From Agelaius tricolor (Eukaryota > Chordata > Aves > Passeriformes > Icteridae): a DNA stretch of 64,000 nucleotides. The notes beneath the pieces are model-generated. The model was not told where the DNA came from and ran no database searches. It was given only the letters and a program-made list of their open reading frames with translations. Made by a program: the position numbers and the translations under genes. The stretch spans positions 22,135,881-22,199,880 of the forward strand of contig JALJCS010000001.1 in assembly GCA_023055355.1 (NCBI GenBank), given 5' to 3'. Positions 35,470 through 47,600 of this stretch are shown one piece after another (positions within the stretch are counted from its first letter, which is position 1; each line of letters opens with the position of its first letter).

Positions 35470-37190
35470 AAACCATTTCCACCTTTATGGACAATACCTC
35501 ACCATGTCAAAAATGTGTTCTCCTAACCCTAGGGACCCACAGGTACCACAGTCTCTGAGATACAGACTTCCACAGTGCCTGGCTTGGGAAGCAGGGCCTG
35601 TGCAGAACATCTTCACACATGTGAGCACCTGTTTGTAGGCAGTTATCTGTCTGCCTGTGGAAGCCTGAGCCTGTGCATGGCCACACGGGTGCAACTTCAG
35701 ACGTTTGATAATTTGGCCCTGGCTGCGCTGTCAGCTGCTGTCACTTTCTGTTTAGCGCAGCGTTCATAAGGCAGCAGCTAATGGGGCGGGAGCATGGGGA
35801 GGAATTCTGGCAAAGACAAGTCACTGGGATATTTATTTGGCCGTCCTTATGTAAAAGAGTGCAAAAATGGAGCAGTAAAATATTGTAAAACTTAAGCTGA
35901 TACTTCCACTAATTCGAAGTGGCAGTTTTTAAATAGGGTTGCTTCTGTTTGTCACTTTCAATCATAGAATGCCGATAGTGGTACTTAGAAGGACTTAATA
36001 GTCTTAAGAAAATAAACTGTCCCCCTCCCCCAGAGCAGAACAAACAGAGCCATATTGTCATGCCTTGAGATACATCAAGTGTGCCATGCGGGGAGGGGGT
36101 GCCTGCGCCTTTCCTCCTTGGCCGACGCAAACGAAAGTGACAACTTGTCAACTCTCTCGTCCTGTTCACTTTGCATCCTGCTCCATTTCTTGTGCTCTCT
36201 TGCCTTTCCTTGTCTGCTCTTCCCATTTCAGTCCCGGTCTTCAAAGGAAAAGGGCACTCCCGTGTCGGCAGCTTTTAACTGTGTTTTATTTGTGCACACC
36301 CTTTTCCTGAATTAAAAATAACTCCTTTCCCCGACCAGTTTTCACATGTTCACAGGACTTGTACCTGAAGTGAAGCAAGGCACAGGCACAACTTAGGCTT
36401 ACTGAGGGATGAGAGCCATTATTCCAGGTAGGGAAAGGCAGAGTGGCAAGCACTAGTGCTTCATGCCCCGTGCACAAGCCAAGCCAGAAACAAGCAGCAG
36501 ATCTGCCATGAGGGAGGAGGTTCCCATGCCATGACCTCTTTCCCAGCAGCAGGATGTATCTGAGACATTTGCAGTTGTTATTGCAAAGCCCCTGCAAAAT
36601 GACGGGCCAGGCCTTGCCTGGACTAATCCTGGTCTTGCTAAAGGGCCAGGGATGTGCTGCTTGCTCAGGTTTACGCTACATGAGGGCCACTGGGCAGCAG
36701 CTATATATCAGAAGTGTCCTATATTCTTCACATCCCCACCTCTTATTCTTCATTACACACCCTGTTCCACTCACTCTGACTGCAACTAAGTGCAAATCCA
36801 GTACCTTCTGTGGATGGGCTTCCCAGATTTTAGTGAGGGAGGTGAGGCTCTGCTCTGCCTCGAAGGACGTGCACAGATAAAACCCAGGTACTTCCTCTTT
36901 AATATCCATTGTCAGCTCCCTCCACGACCAGCTCAGAATCACTGCCCGAATGACTTTGCCAAGCAAAGGCAATGGAGTCAAACCAGCAGGGACTGCTGTA
37001 GGAAACCTGCAGGCAGCAAGCAGAGGGGCACGGGGAGGGGGGTCCCTCCAACGCTGCCGAGGAGCTGTCTCAGTATGGAGAGCATGTTGGGAGGGCTGGA
37101 GAGGGAGTGTGCAGCCAGGAAACACAGAGTTCACCTCAGAGAGGACACAGGGGTCACCCCAAATCTCTTTCACATCAAACCTCTTTACCT
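35470..37190. other. GC-richer stretch, no gene recognised; candidate conserved block 35.76-36.27 kb
   Basis: From about 35760 to 36270 the sequence is non-repetitive, contains several CpG (for example around 36110-36140) and carries TCAAGTG (36075-36081), an NKX2-type site. It looks like possible regulatory DNA. From 36.3 to 37.2 kb there are overlapping frames on both strands up to 165 codons, without any domain I recognise. A G-quadruplex-type motif (G4-CAC-G4-A-G6) lies at 37025-37042. Confidence 0.4.
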
Positions 37191-37192
37191 AA

Positions 37193-37250
37193 TAAATAAA
37201 CAAGCAACAATAACAAAACAACAACAACTGCAATAACAAAAACAATACAA
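37193..37250. repeat. CAA/AAC-rich simple sequence
   Basis: Imperfect CAA, TAACAA and AACAAC units on the plus strand. Simple sequence only; it gives Cys/Phe-rich frames on the minus strand. Confidence 0.85.
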
Positions 37251-37335
37251 TTGAAGAAAGATTTCATTTGAATCAGAACAGAGAGAGATAGATTCATTTT
37301 CCAGAGTGAAACTCGGTCTAATAGCTAAAATAAGA

Positions 37336-37338
<3 letters not shown>

Positions 37339-37371
<33 letters not shown>

Positions 37372-37385
37372 ACGTGCGTGCGTGC
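37339..37385. repeat. (TG)n microsatellite with CGTG end
   Basis: Sixteen TG units followed by CACGTGCGTGCGTGC. The CG-containing end is typical of tracts able to take the Z form. No associated element. Confidence 0.95.
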
Positions 37386-40300
37386 AAATCCAGGAGGGGG
37401 AGTCAGATAAGAAAGAACGATTAAGTTCTTGCGTGAAAGTAGTTAAGCTGTCATCTTAAGCTTACTCTGTCAGAATTATTGCTGTTTATTCATAAGAATA
37501 CTAAGGAACAGATGTTCACCTGGCCAAGCAAACCTCCTGAAAGGAAGATATCCATATGTTGCAGTGATCAGAGTGTGCTCTGATTCTTAGAAAAAAAGTT
37601 TTGTTTCCTGGTATTGGTTGAAGCATAGTAGAAGAGTGAAAAGGAGAAAAATAAAAGGTAGGTGGAGAGGAAAAACAAAGGGAAAGAGCAAAGACACAAA
37701 AAGGAGCCAAGGTGAAATTACAAAAGCTAGGGGGAACTCAGGGACATTTCTTGAACATCAGTAAAAGCATTTGTAAGGACAATAGCTACACAAGAGACAT
37801 CATAATTAAAAGAGCACAAGTAAGAAAAAGAGTTGAATTTCTTTTTACAGTTTCTTTCTTCATGTTTTTTCAAGTTAGCAGGCAAAATGTGCAAGCAGTG
37901 TCCATTCTTTTCTACTTCCTAATGTATTTGCTTTGCTTAGTCTTTTGTCTTATTCATCTAATGGATTTAGAGCATTGGGATTCTTTTGTATTGAAGTTTC
38001 ATGAATCAGCCTGTCTGCTGCAGCCTGGGACAAGCACATCCTCCAAACACAGTCCAGAGTATAAACCAAAGAAAACACAAGAGACAAGAAAGACACAGAC
38101 TCATGGGTACCTTAGAGGTAAGAGGAATTTCATCCTGTTAAATTTCTAGAGGACTGCTCACTGCAGCTTGGGGCTGTCCAGGGCACACAGGCAACCAGAA
38201 CAAGTAGAGAAGCAAAAACTCAGAGGGGAAACTGGGGATGAGGGAGGTGATACAGGGCTGAAGAAAGATTAGGGGCAGCTGCATTAACTGGGCTCCTGCT
38301 CCCTCTGAACTCACCATCTGGCAGCTCCAGAGGTGCAGGGCTGAGGAGAGCCTGAGGGAAGGTTCACTGTTTGGCATTTCTCCTCATCCAACAGGGAAAC
38401 AGGACACAAGCCTCTGCCCCACCAGCAAAGGATGTTTAGGAGCTGAAAAATACTGTGGAGAACATGCAGTGGCCATGTTCACATTTAGTATCTTCTTTAA
38501 TGAAAAAAGTTCATTATATTAGGGCATTGCACAATCATCCCTGGAAGATACCACTTCTTCAATTACTACTTTGCAAGGATCCTATTATAAGGCAATAAGC
38601 CAAACTGTAAGTTAATTTTGAGTGGTTTTTTTCACCCAGGCAGATCCCCTTGTGTTCAGAGCAATGGGTGATGATGCTATAGCCTAAACCATGTCAAGCT
38701 GTTCTGTATACTCTGCAGTCAGTGGGATATTCCTTCTGCTGGAAAGATCACTAATTATTCAGTCAGCATTTGCCTGAATAAGGCCTCAAGATTTGGTCCA
38801 AAGACAGCAAATGTTCCTTCTTGATTATTTTTACAAATTAAATGAGAAGAATTTAGAAAGAGAACATATGAAGCTTATTTGTAAGACAGATGTTAGACAG
38901 ACTAGCAGCTTCCCAGTATCCCTCTAATACTTATCCCCAGTACGAAAATATATTTCTTTAGCCTTTATAATGACATGGGAGTACTTAAGACTTTACTGAT
39001 AGTCTCCTGAATGGCTTTACAGGTCAAGAAGCATGAAATTATTTATTCTATAAATAATATTTTACATCAGATTCAGGACATTTTGGAGTGGACAGAATTT
39101 TTCAATTAATAATTTGTTCACTGAGAAATGCAGTTTTGAGTCAATCATAAGTATTCATCAATACAAAAAGTCTCAAATGGGGGAGGTTTTTTTTTTAATG
39201 TCTTATTTTGAAGTAATCTCTTATATCATCTGACATAAAATAATACTTCCTATCTTTTGAGGGTGCTTGAACTAAGAACTGAAAATCTGAAGTCCTCCTG
39301 CAGCTCTGAGCTAATCAAACCTTTGAGCTGTCTTGGGGCACAACTGTAACTTCCTTATGGTGAGCTTGGAATGGGACAGATGTGTGTGCTTGGTCCCTTG
39401 CCCCACCTCTCAGACCTTCTCCACCTGCTCACAGCAGCCTCTGAGGTGTGTGAGATGTAACAACCATTAGCACACAAGTTAATGAACATACCCCACCTTT
39501 CTTCACAACCCAGCCAGCAGCAACAGTCATAACAGACTTCAAGATATGGCATATCAGAATTGTAATGCAACTCTTTGTTAGCACTGGAGTGAAGTCAAAA
39601 TATTACTCAGCAATGTTAGGAATAGCAACTGGTATCTGAACAATATTAGGACGCTAAAACAGATTTATTAGCTTTTGCTTAATACAGTGCATCTAGCCTT
39701 CTGAAAAACAGTAATGTAAATAATGAGGCATTCTGTAACATTTTTTCTCTTTGTGCACCTTCCTTATAAGCTTCTGTTCTGCTTACAGATCCAGTGATGA
39801 TTTCCCCAATTTCCAACTCTGCCATGTCATCCTGAGACTTGAAAATCTATCTGCCACCTCTCTGCTAGTAAGAACTTCAGCAGTGATATGATTTCCATTG
39901 CTCAGACATTTTCTGGGATCTGCACTGACTTGAAGACCCAAGAAAGACCTGCTCACTCTTCCACAGCTGCTTTGGATGTTGACACACCAACAGATTCAGC
40001 CACATGAGACCTAAGCAGTCCTCCTGCAATTTGGAGTCCTCCTGTTTTCACTACAATGAGTACAAGGCCACTATTTTCACATGGCTGTTTTGTTACATTT
40101 TAAACCAAAAACATCTTTTTACAGGGAACAGAAAGAACATTCACCAGGTCTTTTGTTGCTATAAAGTTTTACTAAACTCAACAACATTTCACCAGCTTGC
40201 ACAAGCTGAGAAATCATCTCCCAAACCCAAGGGAACAATCACCGTGAAGCAACATATGAGACCTTTTTCAGGCTCAAGCTTCCAAAAGCTGTGTGTGCAA

Positions 40301-42464
40301 TCTTAATTGAAGTGAGTCATTCTTCCAACACTCACAGAGCTCCAACATGCTCCAAGACACATAGTGAACTTGTCCAGGCTCAGAACATTTGACACTGAAT
40401 CTGTCACGGATCAGATTACTTCACTGTCCTACTTCTGAAAACATGGGGACCTTATCTTAGCATTCTTATGTGCCCATCTTGAAGAAGATAGCCAGAGCTG
40501 TCAGCTTGCAGAGGTGATGGGTGATGCTCTGCTAAGGGGATGGCACTCCCTGAGAAAGAATTCCTGGGACCCAAAGATGTAGACAGCCTAGATACATGTC
40601 GCTTGCAATTGCCAGCAAAACCAGACACTTCCATTTATTTCTCTTCGTATTAGTTCAAATAACCTGATTTTTAATTCTGGACAGTAATCATGCAAAAAAA
40701 GTCTATGCCCTCTGTAACATTACTGCAATTAAAAGGATAAATATTGAAATTCTGAATGTTTTTTGTCATAGAATTACCACTGTGTTCTTTAAAGGCTGAC
40801 CCGAAATACATATTAAACCAATTTAAACAGTGAGGAAAGCCAAAGGAGAAAAATATGAAATTTTTGAAGGGAGGTTTTAGTTAGACACACAAATATGGAT
40901 GAACTTTCGTATGAGGTTATATTTTTACCACAACCATTCAAACCACTTTCTTGCAATCACCAGCAGTGCAGCTGATGCTCTGGTTTTCTCCAGTGCGGAG
41001 AACTAAGTCTTATCACTTCCTGCCTGTTTTGAGCCCTCTCCAACTTTGCTCCTTCCAGCAGCAGTGTTTCTCGGCCCATTCTTGATAACACCAGGGAGGG
41101 GAAATGGCCTGGAGGAAGAAGAGGCTATCATGGCATTTGAATTTCCCAAGAAATTTCTTCATGCAACATTTTTAAAGGCTTGTGAACAATCCCTGTAACA
41201 TCCTGACTCTTTTTTCCTTACTGATTAGTACATCAGTGCTGGTCATTTCCTCTGCCTTCCCCCATCCCTCTTTCTTATGCTACCTAATCCACCTATTCTG
41301 GTTTCCTTTCACTCTATCCCATCTCCCCTTTGACCTAGATTCCATCCATTTGCAAATGCTTTCTTTGATATCCACACCAGTTCTTTATCCACTGATGTAC
41401 CTCACATCCAAACCTGCCTACCAACCTAAGAAGCCATCTTTTGTGTGATACCAGATCAAAAAGGTTTCTTGAGGATCACATGAGTTGTATCCAGGCCTTT
41501 CCTCTGCCAGTCTTTCATACCTCCCCTTAAAAATTCCAGTAGGTGATCTCTTCTGTGAACCTACAAGACAGTATCTGCTGTAATATCACAACTCTCTCAG
41601 TCTTTTTCCTTCTTTTAGACCCTGATTTATGATCCTTTTCTCTTCCAACTGCTACAATCAATCAAGCCCACAGACATTCAATTTTCCAGATCTTCCCTAG
41701 ACATATTTGTGAAGTACCAGCTGAATTTCCCATAGCCTGTGGTATTGGTACTGTGGACAATGCCAAAGCATCTTTCCCTTGCTGCACAACTGTGTTTCTG
41801 AAGTAAAACTTCCATGTTATCTTGCCCAGCGCCACGCTTGTGAAGATAACCTTGAGCACGTTAATGGACCATAAACCAATAGTTATCTGACATGGCAGAG
41901 AGCTGGAGACTGTATCTGTGAGAGGTGTGGACAGCCCCATTCCCCCACCAGTGTGTTAATGCCGAAAGAAAATTGACAATTTAAATCCCAACATTATTAA
42001 TGATTCCACTGATGATCATTTTAGCAGAAGCATCCAGCCAATGCATTTACTCCACAATCCCAAGCTGCCTCCCATGCCTTCCCAGGTGCCAAAAGCTCCA
42101 ACTGTCCCCTATCCAACTGCCAAAGACTTCAGCTTCCCCATGGCAACTCCTACAATGCAGTTCTGCATTGTTGTTACAGCGCTGAACCAAGCAGGGAGGG
42201 AATGTCAGGAAAATAGCATCAATAAATTGACTTCAGTATCAAAATAAATAATACTAATTGTTTTATTCATTTAGGTATTTAGTTGAGTAAACTTTTATAT
42301 AAATTTAATTTAAACAAATCTGCTATTGAACTGCAGGTTGCTTCACCAGAAGGCTGCAGGACTAAGGATGCTGCCAAATAATTGAAGTCCAGTTTGTCAC
42401 TGAGTCCATAATGCCCAGAACAGAAATACTGCTTTAAGAAGCTGACTCCTGCATTATATGCCAC
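37386..42464. other. Gene-free stretch, mostly AT-rich
   Basis: No credible exon. A purine-rich segment lies at about 37625-37710. The block 38480-38880 is AT-rich and non-repetitive with several homeodomain-like sites. Small hairpins occur at 39038-39058 (9-base arms ATTATTTAT and ATAAATAAT) and 42152-42171 (9-base arms ACAATGCAG and CTGCATTGT). The interval 41.18-41.45 kb is pyrimidine-rich on the plus strand. I recognise no transposon. Confidence 0.5.
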
Positions 42465-42522
42465 TTTTTTGTTTTGGTTTTTTTTGTTGTTTTGTTTTGT
42501 TTTGTATTTCTTTGTTTTGTGT
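42465..42522. repeat. TTTTG-rich simple sequence
   Basis: An imperfect TTTTG tract on the plus strand. Frames through it are low complexity (Phe, Cys, Leu or Lys, Gln, Asn) and carry no information. Confidence 0.9.
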
Positions 42523-42809
42523 GAACACTTTTGATGCAATCCATAGCAAGGTGACAAGCATTATGCCACCAGACCCTTCCCATAAAGTCCACAAAGCCCT
42601 TGGGATCCACAGAAGCCTGAAATCTGTAGCCTACCAGCTCTCTACTTAGCTGTCTATTTTCCTACAAACAGGGTCTTAAATGGCCTGCCTGGGGTTGTCC
42701 TACCTTTCTTGATGTTTTCCACTGAAAACAGACTGCTTCCCATCTGAACAAGTTATTTTTCAAATCTTCAGATATTCTAATTTCTTAATAACCTGTTCTG
42801 GCATGATTC

Positions 42810-43330
42810 TGCTTTCCTTTAGTGTTTCTTTCTCCTCCCTAGGGAAATTTATGCTTGTTTCTGACACCTGTGTCTGCCACCATTACCTTCTTTTCAGAGC
42901 ACAAGAGCAAGAAGTGCATGGAATATTTTAAGCAATACCTGAATTTCCTTTCAATAATTTTTCTCTGCCATGTCTTAAAGGCCCTTCTGGCTCTTTCACA
43001 GGCCTCTTTTTTCTTGTGTACTTGAAGAAAGTCATAATTTTTCACAACCTCCTGCACAATCTTGTTTTTTCATTCTCTACCTTTTCTTATAATTTTTATT
43101 ACTTTCTGAACTTCACATTGTAATCTTTCTAGTCTGCCCCTGTACTTGATGTTTAATACCTCACGTATGCCTCTTTCTTAGACTTGATTAATTGAAGGTG
43201 GGCTTGTTCATCATAGTGTGAATGTATTTCTTTCAAGCCTGCATATCAGATGGCCCTTGGGTATATATTAATTTCAGTTCTGCACATTTTCAGTTTCTCA
43301 TCAATGTTCTTGTCCTCTCCATTACTTTTC
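42810..43330 (-). mobile_element. Unnamed ancient repeat, copy A
   Basis: This segment is collinear with 61620-62060. Shared blocks in the same order are GGGAAATTTATG (42842-42853), AACCTCCTG (43046-43054), a TTTTCTTAT block, TGTAATCT, and a TTAG-CTTG-TTA block near 43177. Spacing between the first two blocks is 204 bases here and 190 in the other copy. On the minus strand both copies encode a related peptide (KFPREEKE here, NFPREEEE there), which is why I give a minus orientation. This suggests a degraded protein-coding retroelement, perhaps a LINE upstream of RT, but I could not place the family. Confidence 0.55.
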
Positions 43331-43339
43331 ATTCAGCTC

Positions 43340-44260
43340 CTCCCACAGACTTCTGAAACTCAGACTGAAATTTTGGAAAATCACCTGCAAGACCCAAAGA
43401 AAAACTTAGGACATGCAAGACCATTGTGACCTTATCACCCTGGATATATCAAGCTCTCAGCCAATTTCATGCCTTTCCCAAGCCTAGGATCAGCAGAAAT
43501 CAAACTGGAAGTGGAAGCACCTTGTGGGCTGAGGGTGTCTTCAGCCAAAGGGGGATCACCAGACTGGAGCACATCACTGCACTGCCCTTTCTGGGACTGC
43601 TGTACTCTCTCCACATGTGAGGATGTGGGAAATGGAAAACACATCAGCTAACCTCATCAGTCTATCAAGATTCACACCCAGTGCCTTGTTTGCATCACCA
43701 AGGTGGAGGAAAACAAGTTTGCTGGGCCAAGGCTGTGTCCTGTTACCTGTCCTGAAGTACTTCAGATCACCTTGTCTCAGCTGAAATGAGAAGTCATTGA
43801 AATAAAATTTTAACATGTCTTTGAGTCTGCATAATTTTCAGCAGTTATGTCCAGACTTCTAGAGCATACAATAAAATTTTAAAAATGATTTTGTTATAAA
43901 TCTAGATTTTTATCTCCACTCACTCCCACTGAAAGCAGCTGTGTCAATTATGTGATGTGGGAGCTGCTGAACGAGGCAGCAGACAAGGACTTCCACACAG
44001 GGCAGTTCAGGGCAGTAGGTGATGCTCCTCTCATCTCCCCCAGCTCCACATACCAGACACAGCACCCAGAGGTGCTGTGAAGACTGGGAGCCTCCCATGA
44101 GGGCCTGTAAGGAACAAGCAGCACCCACTGCCTGCAGCTCCTTCATGTGTGATAGATGGACTAGCTATCATGAAAGTGATTTAATATTTACAAAGTATTG
44201 TCTGATATAATAGAGACTGTTTTTCTTTTCAGATACAATTAATAAACACTGCTCACACAT
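43340..44260. other. Gene-free stretch
   Basis: Unique sequence with short frames on both strands and no recognised domain. The part up to about 43.4 kb may still belong to the repeat on its left. Nothing else is supported. Confidence 0.5.
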
Positions 44261-44269
44261 ACAAACCAC

Positions 44270-44618
44270 AGCCCTGGCTATCACAGCAACTGGGAGGAGT
44301 TGGTCAGGAGCTGCTGGTCACTGCTCTAGAACAGGCTGGGCATCGGTCAGTGGGAGGTGAGAAATTGTGTCATAGATCTCTTGTTTCTCTGGAGTTTTAT
44401 GTCTCACTCTTCTTCTCATTACTATTATTATTGTTGTTGTTACTGTTATTATCAATATTATTATTAGTAGTATTATATTTTACTTTGTTCCAAATATTAA
44501 GCTGTTCTTAACACACAAATTTTACTTTTTTTTTTCTGATTCCTCTCCCTATTCCATTGGGGGGAGGAGTGAGTGAGCAGCTGAGGCGTAGTTAGTTGTC
44601 AACTGGGGTTAAACCACA
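44270..44618 (+). mobile_element. Avian-type ERV LTR, 3' part (probably solo)
   Basis: The order of blocks matches a common avian retroviral LTR: GAACAGGCTGGGCATCGGTCAG, then GAGGTGAGAAATTGTG, a long ATT/GTT-rich middle (44420-44480), TTAAGCTGTTCTTAACACA with a TTTTACTTTTTTTTTT run, CATTGGGGGGAGGAGTGAG, GTTAGTTGTCAACTGG, ending GGGTTAAACCACAA. Such LTRs end in CA at about 44618. No gag, pol or env remains are visible on either side, so this is likely a truncated solo LTR. I recall the family as an avian endogenous retrovirus LTR without a secure name. Plus orientation. Confidence 0.75.
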
Positions 44619-44619
44619 A

Positions 44620-47600
44620 AACTTATTATAAGATTATTACAGGTTTTATAGATGGGCACACAGAGTACAAGCAGTAAAAATATCCCAACTCTTGTAAATG
44701 TATGTTGCAATTAAGGCCCTCCTCCTATAGAGATAACACAGCCCTTTTGATATATTGAGAGTTCAGTGAAATGGCTCAGAACAAAAGAAGTTCATCACCT
44801 AAGTATATCTTTGCAAGAGTAGTAAAGTTTTTTACCACACATATTGTTATGCTATTTCTTATGGTAGACAGCACAGTATCAACTAAATTTTCAGCTTTAG
44901 AATAATGTTTATCTCCTTCCTTCTTCCTATCCTTTTTTTGTTTTTTTTTTTTTCTGTGACACAGAAATTCTATATAAAATAGAAAAGAAGGAGAAACCAA
45001 ATTTTCAGGCTTCAAATAAATATTGATACTTTGAATTTGGAGACTTAATCCTGCCCCTTGTGGTTTAAGTCTTGAAACACTCTCATACAGACAGATGACA
45101 ATTTGCACAAACTTTCATTCAGGTTTCTAGTGTTCTCTACAACCAAATAACACAGATTTTTCATAAGGAATAATTTTCTGAAAGCAGCCTACCCTTTCTT
45201 CCCTAGAGTTTCCATGTGAGATATCATACTGCAGCAATTCCCAAGGATTATTTTTATTGATGTGGTTTATAGCAGCCCTTTTCTGGGAACTCCAGCCACT
45301 TGTACCTAAACACAAGAAGGAATATAATCTCTGCCTCAAAGGCTTCACTCCACATTCAGCTGGGTTGGGGAGAAACAATTCTGCAAAGAATAGGTTCAAG
45401 TAATGAAATAGATATAATATAAACTAATCCAGGAAGGGAAAATAAAAACAAAACAAACAAAACCCCCCACAATTTATTAGCAGCCTAAGAAGTGCATTTA
45501 AAAAAAAATCTTCAACAGAGATGGTATCTTCCTGGCACCTGGAACAAAGGTAAGAGAAAAGTGGAAGGTGGTTGTCTAAAGAGATGCAATATGGGTCACG
45601 TTTGGCTTGAGTGTGGCTGAAAGAGCCCTGCTCACTGTCACATCTGCACACCCCCTCACAACAGAAGCAGATGACAGCATAAGCTCCTCCGGTCCTTATG
45701 GCGTGCAGAAATTCACCATTTTTTCCAGCTATTCTTTTTTGTCTCTTACAAAGTTCAGATTGAGCCCTGAGGGCACTAACAAAGGAAAAAATGCTTCACA
45801 GCATTTTCCCCTTGCTATTGCTTTGGGGTATGTGTAAGATGAGATCAAGTCAGTATTACATGAGGAGCATTCTTAATTCACTGTGTGGTCTGCAGGCAGA
45901 CTGGGATTTGATGATTTACTGCATTTTGAACAGAAGCACTCTGAATTCAGGAGGCACTCTAACACATCAGCTGGGCATTTACCATATAGTCTTCTGGTAG
46001 GCTGGGAGAAAAGAAGGAAGATTTAGTTGTCTGCCTTTGGCTGCCTCCACCCTGAAAACTGAGAGAAGCCTGGTGTCCTGCTGCAGGGAGAGAGGAGCTT
46101 TTGCTACAGCTGGCTGCCCTCCTCTTTCTGATCTTCCCCAGGGGTAGGGGAGGTGGCAATGCAAAGGTGCAGGCACACCCCTATCATTGCCTCTGGTCCT
46201 TACAGACACATCTTGGGACTGCATCGTGGTGGGAGGCTGCCTTTAAAAGGTCAACAGAACCAGCATTGCCATGTGCTGAAGTGAGGAGAAACTGCTGGAT
46301 TGTGCTCAGCACCTTATGGTGTAAACCTTACATCTGTGGGACAGGGCCCCTATTTGCAGTTGCAGGTGCAGGTAAGGCATCTCCCTTCCATAGTGAGAAA
46401 GTGTTTAATGCAACAAACACAATGCCTGTCTCTTGGCCACAAACCCCTCAGATGAGAAAGCCACAGACATAGTTTAGTCACCAGCACTGCTCAAGAGGAT
46501 CTGCAAACAAAGGGAATCCCTGGCCTGCTCTGGCTCATCCACATGCTACCTTCTAAGTTAGGCCTTTTACCACTGTTTTCAGAAGAGAGGAACAGACCCA
46601 CAAAAGTTTCCAAAGTCATCAAGGAAAACTGTGGCAGGAACTGGATCACAAAAACAGTACCAAGTGCTCCATGTCCTCTTGTCAGTATCTGCATTTTTGC
46701 AACCAGTTTCCTCTCTTCTTTGCTTCCCCCACCTCCCCCTGCCACTTCTTACCAAATTCTCCATTTGCAAAAGACCTGGCTAATTGATTTATTGTCAGAT
46801 TTTAAGGCTGAAATACTACTGTGAGCCACCAATCTGTGTTTTAGGAAACCGGTGCTCGAGGCTGATTCAGCGCTTGAGTTCCTGCAGGCAAGTCCAGGCT
46901 GTGGCCAGGACACTACTTCTAAAACAAGAACCAGCATTTCTTTGTGAGTGTTCTGCTCATCTCTTTTGATTAAAATTTTTGTGCTATTTCTAGATCTATT
47001 AAATTTCTAAGTGGCCATTAGAGAGAAACAGTGAACCTGACTGACCCAAATTCATGTTAAATTTGTAAACTAAATAAGCTGAAGAAATTATGATGAATAT
47101 TTGATTTCTGACCTCACTCTGTTTACATTAAAGCATCTCTTTATCCTCAGATGTAGAAATCTAGAAATATTTTAGAACTGTTACATAAAATACTAGCTAG
47201 TGCTGCACTTTTGTTAAAGATTTTTGGGTGCAGCCAAATGATAAACAACTCCAAAATTAAATTGGATATTGACACACAGTGAATTTTCTACATTGGATTT
47301 CCTCAGAAGATCAGTTTCTGACCTGCTATTTGGAACACAGTATCTTTAGAGATGTCTGCCTCTAAAATCCTGCATGATTATTGGACTTGCCTTGTTATTA
47401 AACAAGTCATTAAATCCATAGCATTTTATAAACAACAGAAATTACGTTGTTTCAACATTTCCTACATGGATCCTGCAAAGGGTCCTGGTGTTCACTGCCT
47501 CTCTGGGAGCTACATGACTATTCCAGGAGGTGAACATAAAGTGTGTACAAGCAGTCAAGGCTCAGAAATCATGCATAGCACTGTATCTGTAATGAAAACC

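Noticed and set aside
35960..35975. AATCATAGAAT as a CR1 3' tail
   Set aside because: The following sequence lacks the GGTTGGAA-type continuation expected of a minus-oriented CR1 end, so an 11-base match is not enough.
36676..37173. 165-codon minus frame
   Set aside because: GC-rich patch with equally long overlapping plus frames. No motif or exon-like boundaries supporting a protein.
37712..38149. 145-codon plus frame with a hydrophobic segment
   Set aside because: The apparent membrane segment comes from T-rich DNA. There is no family resemblance and the N- and C-terminal parts look random.
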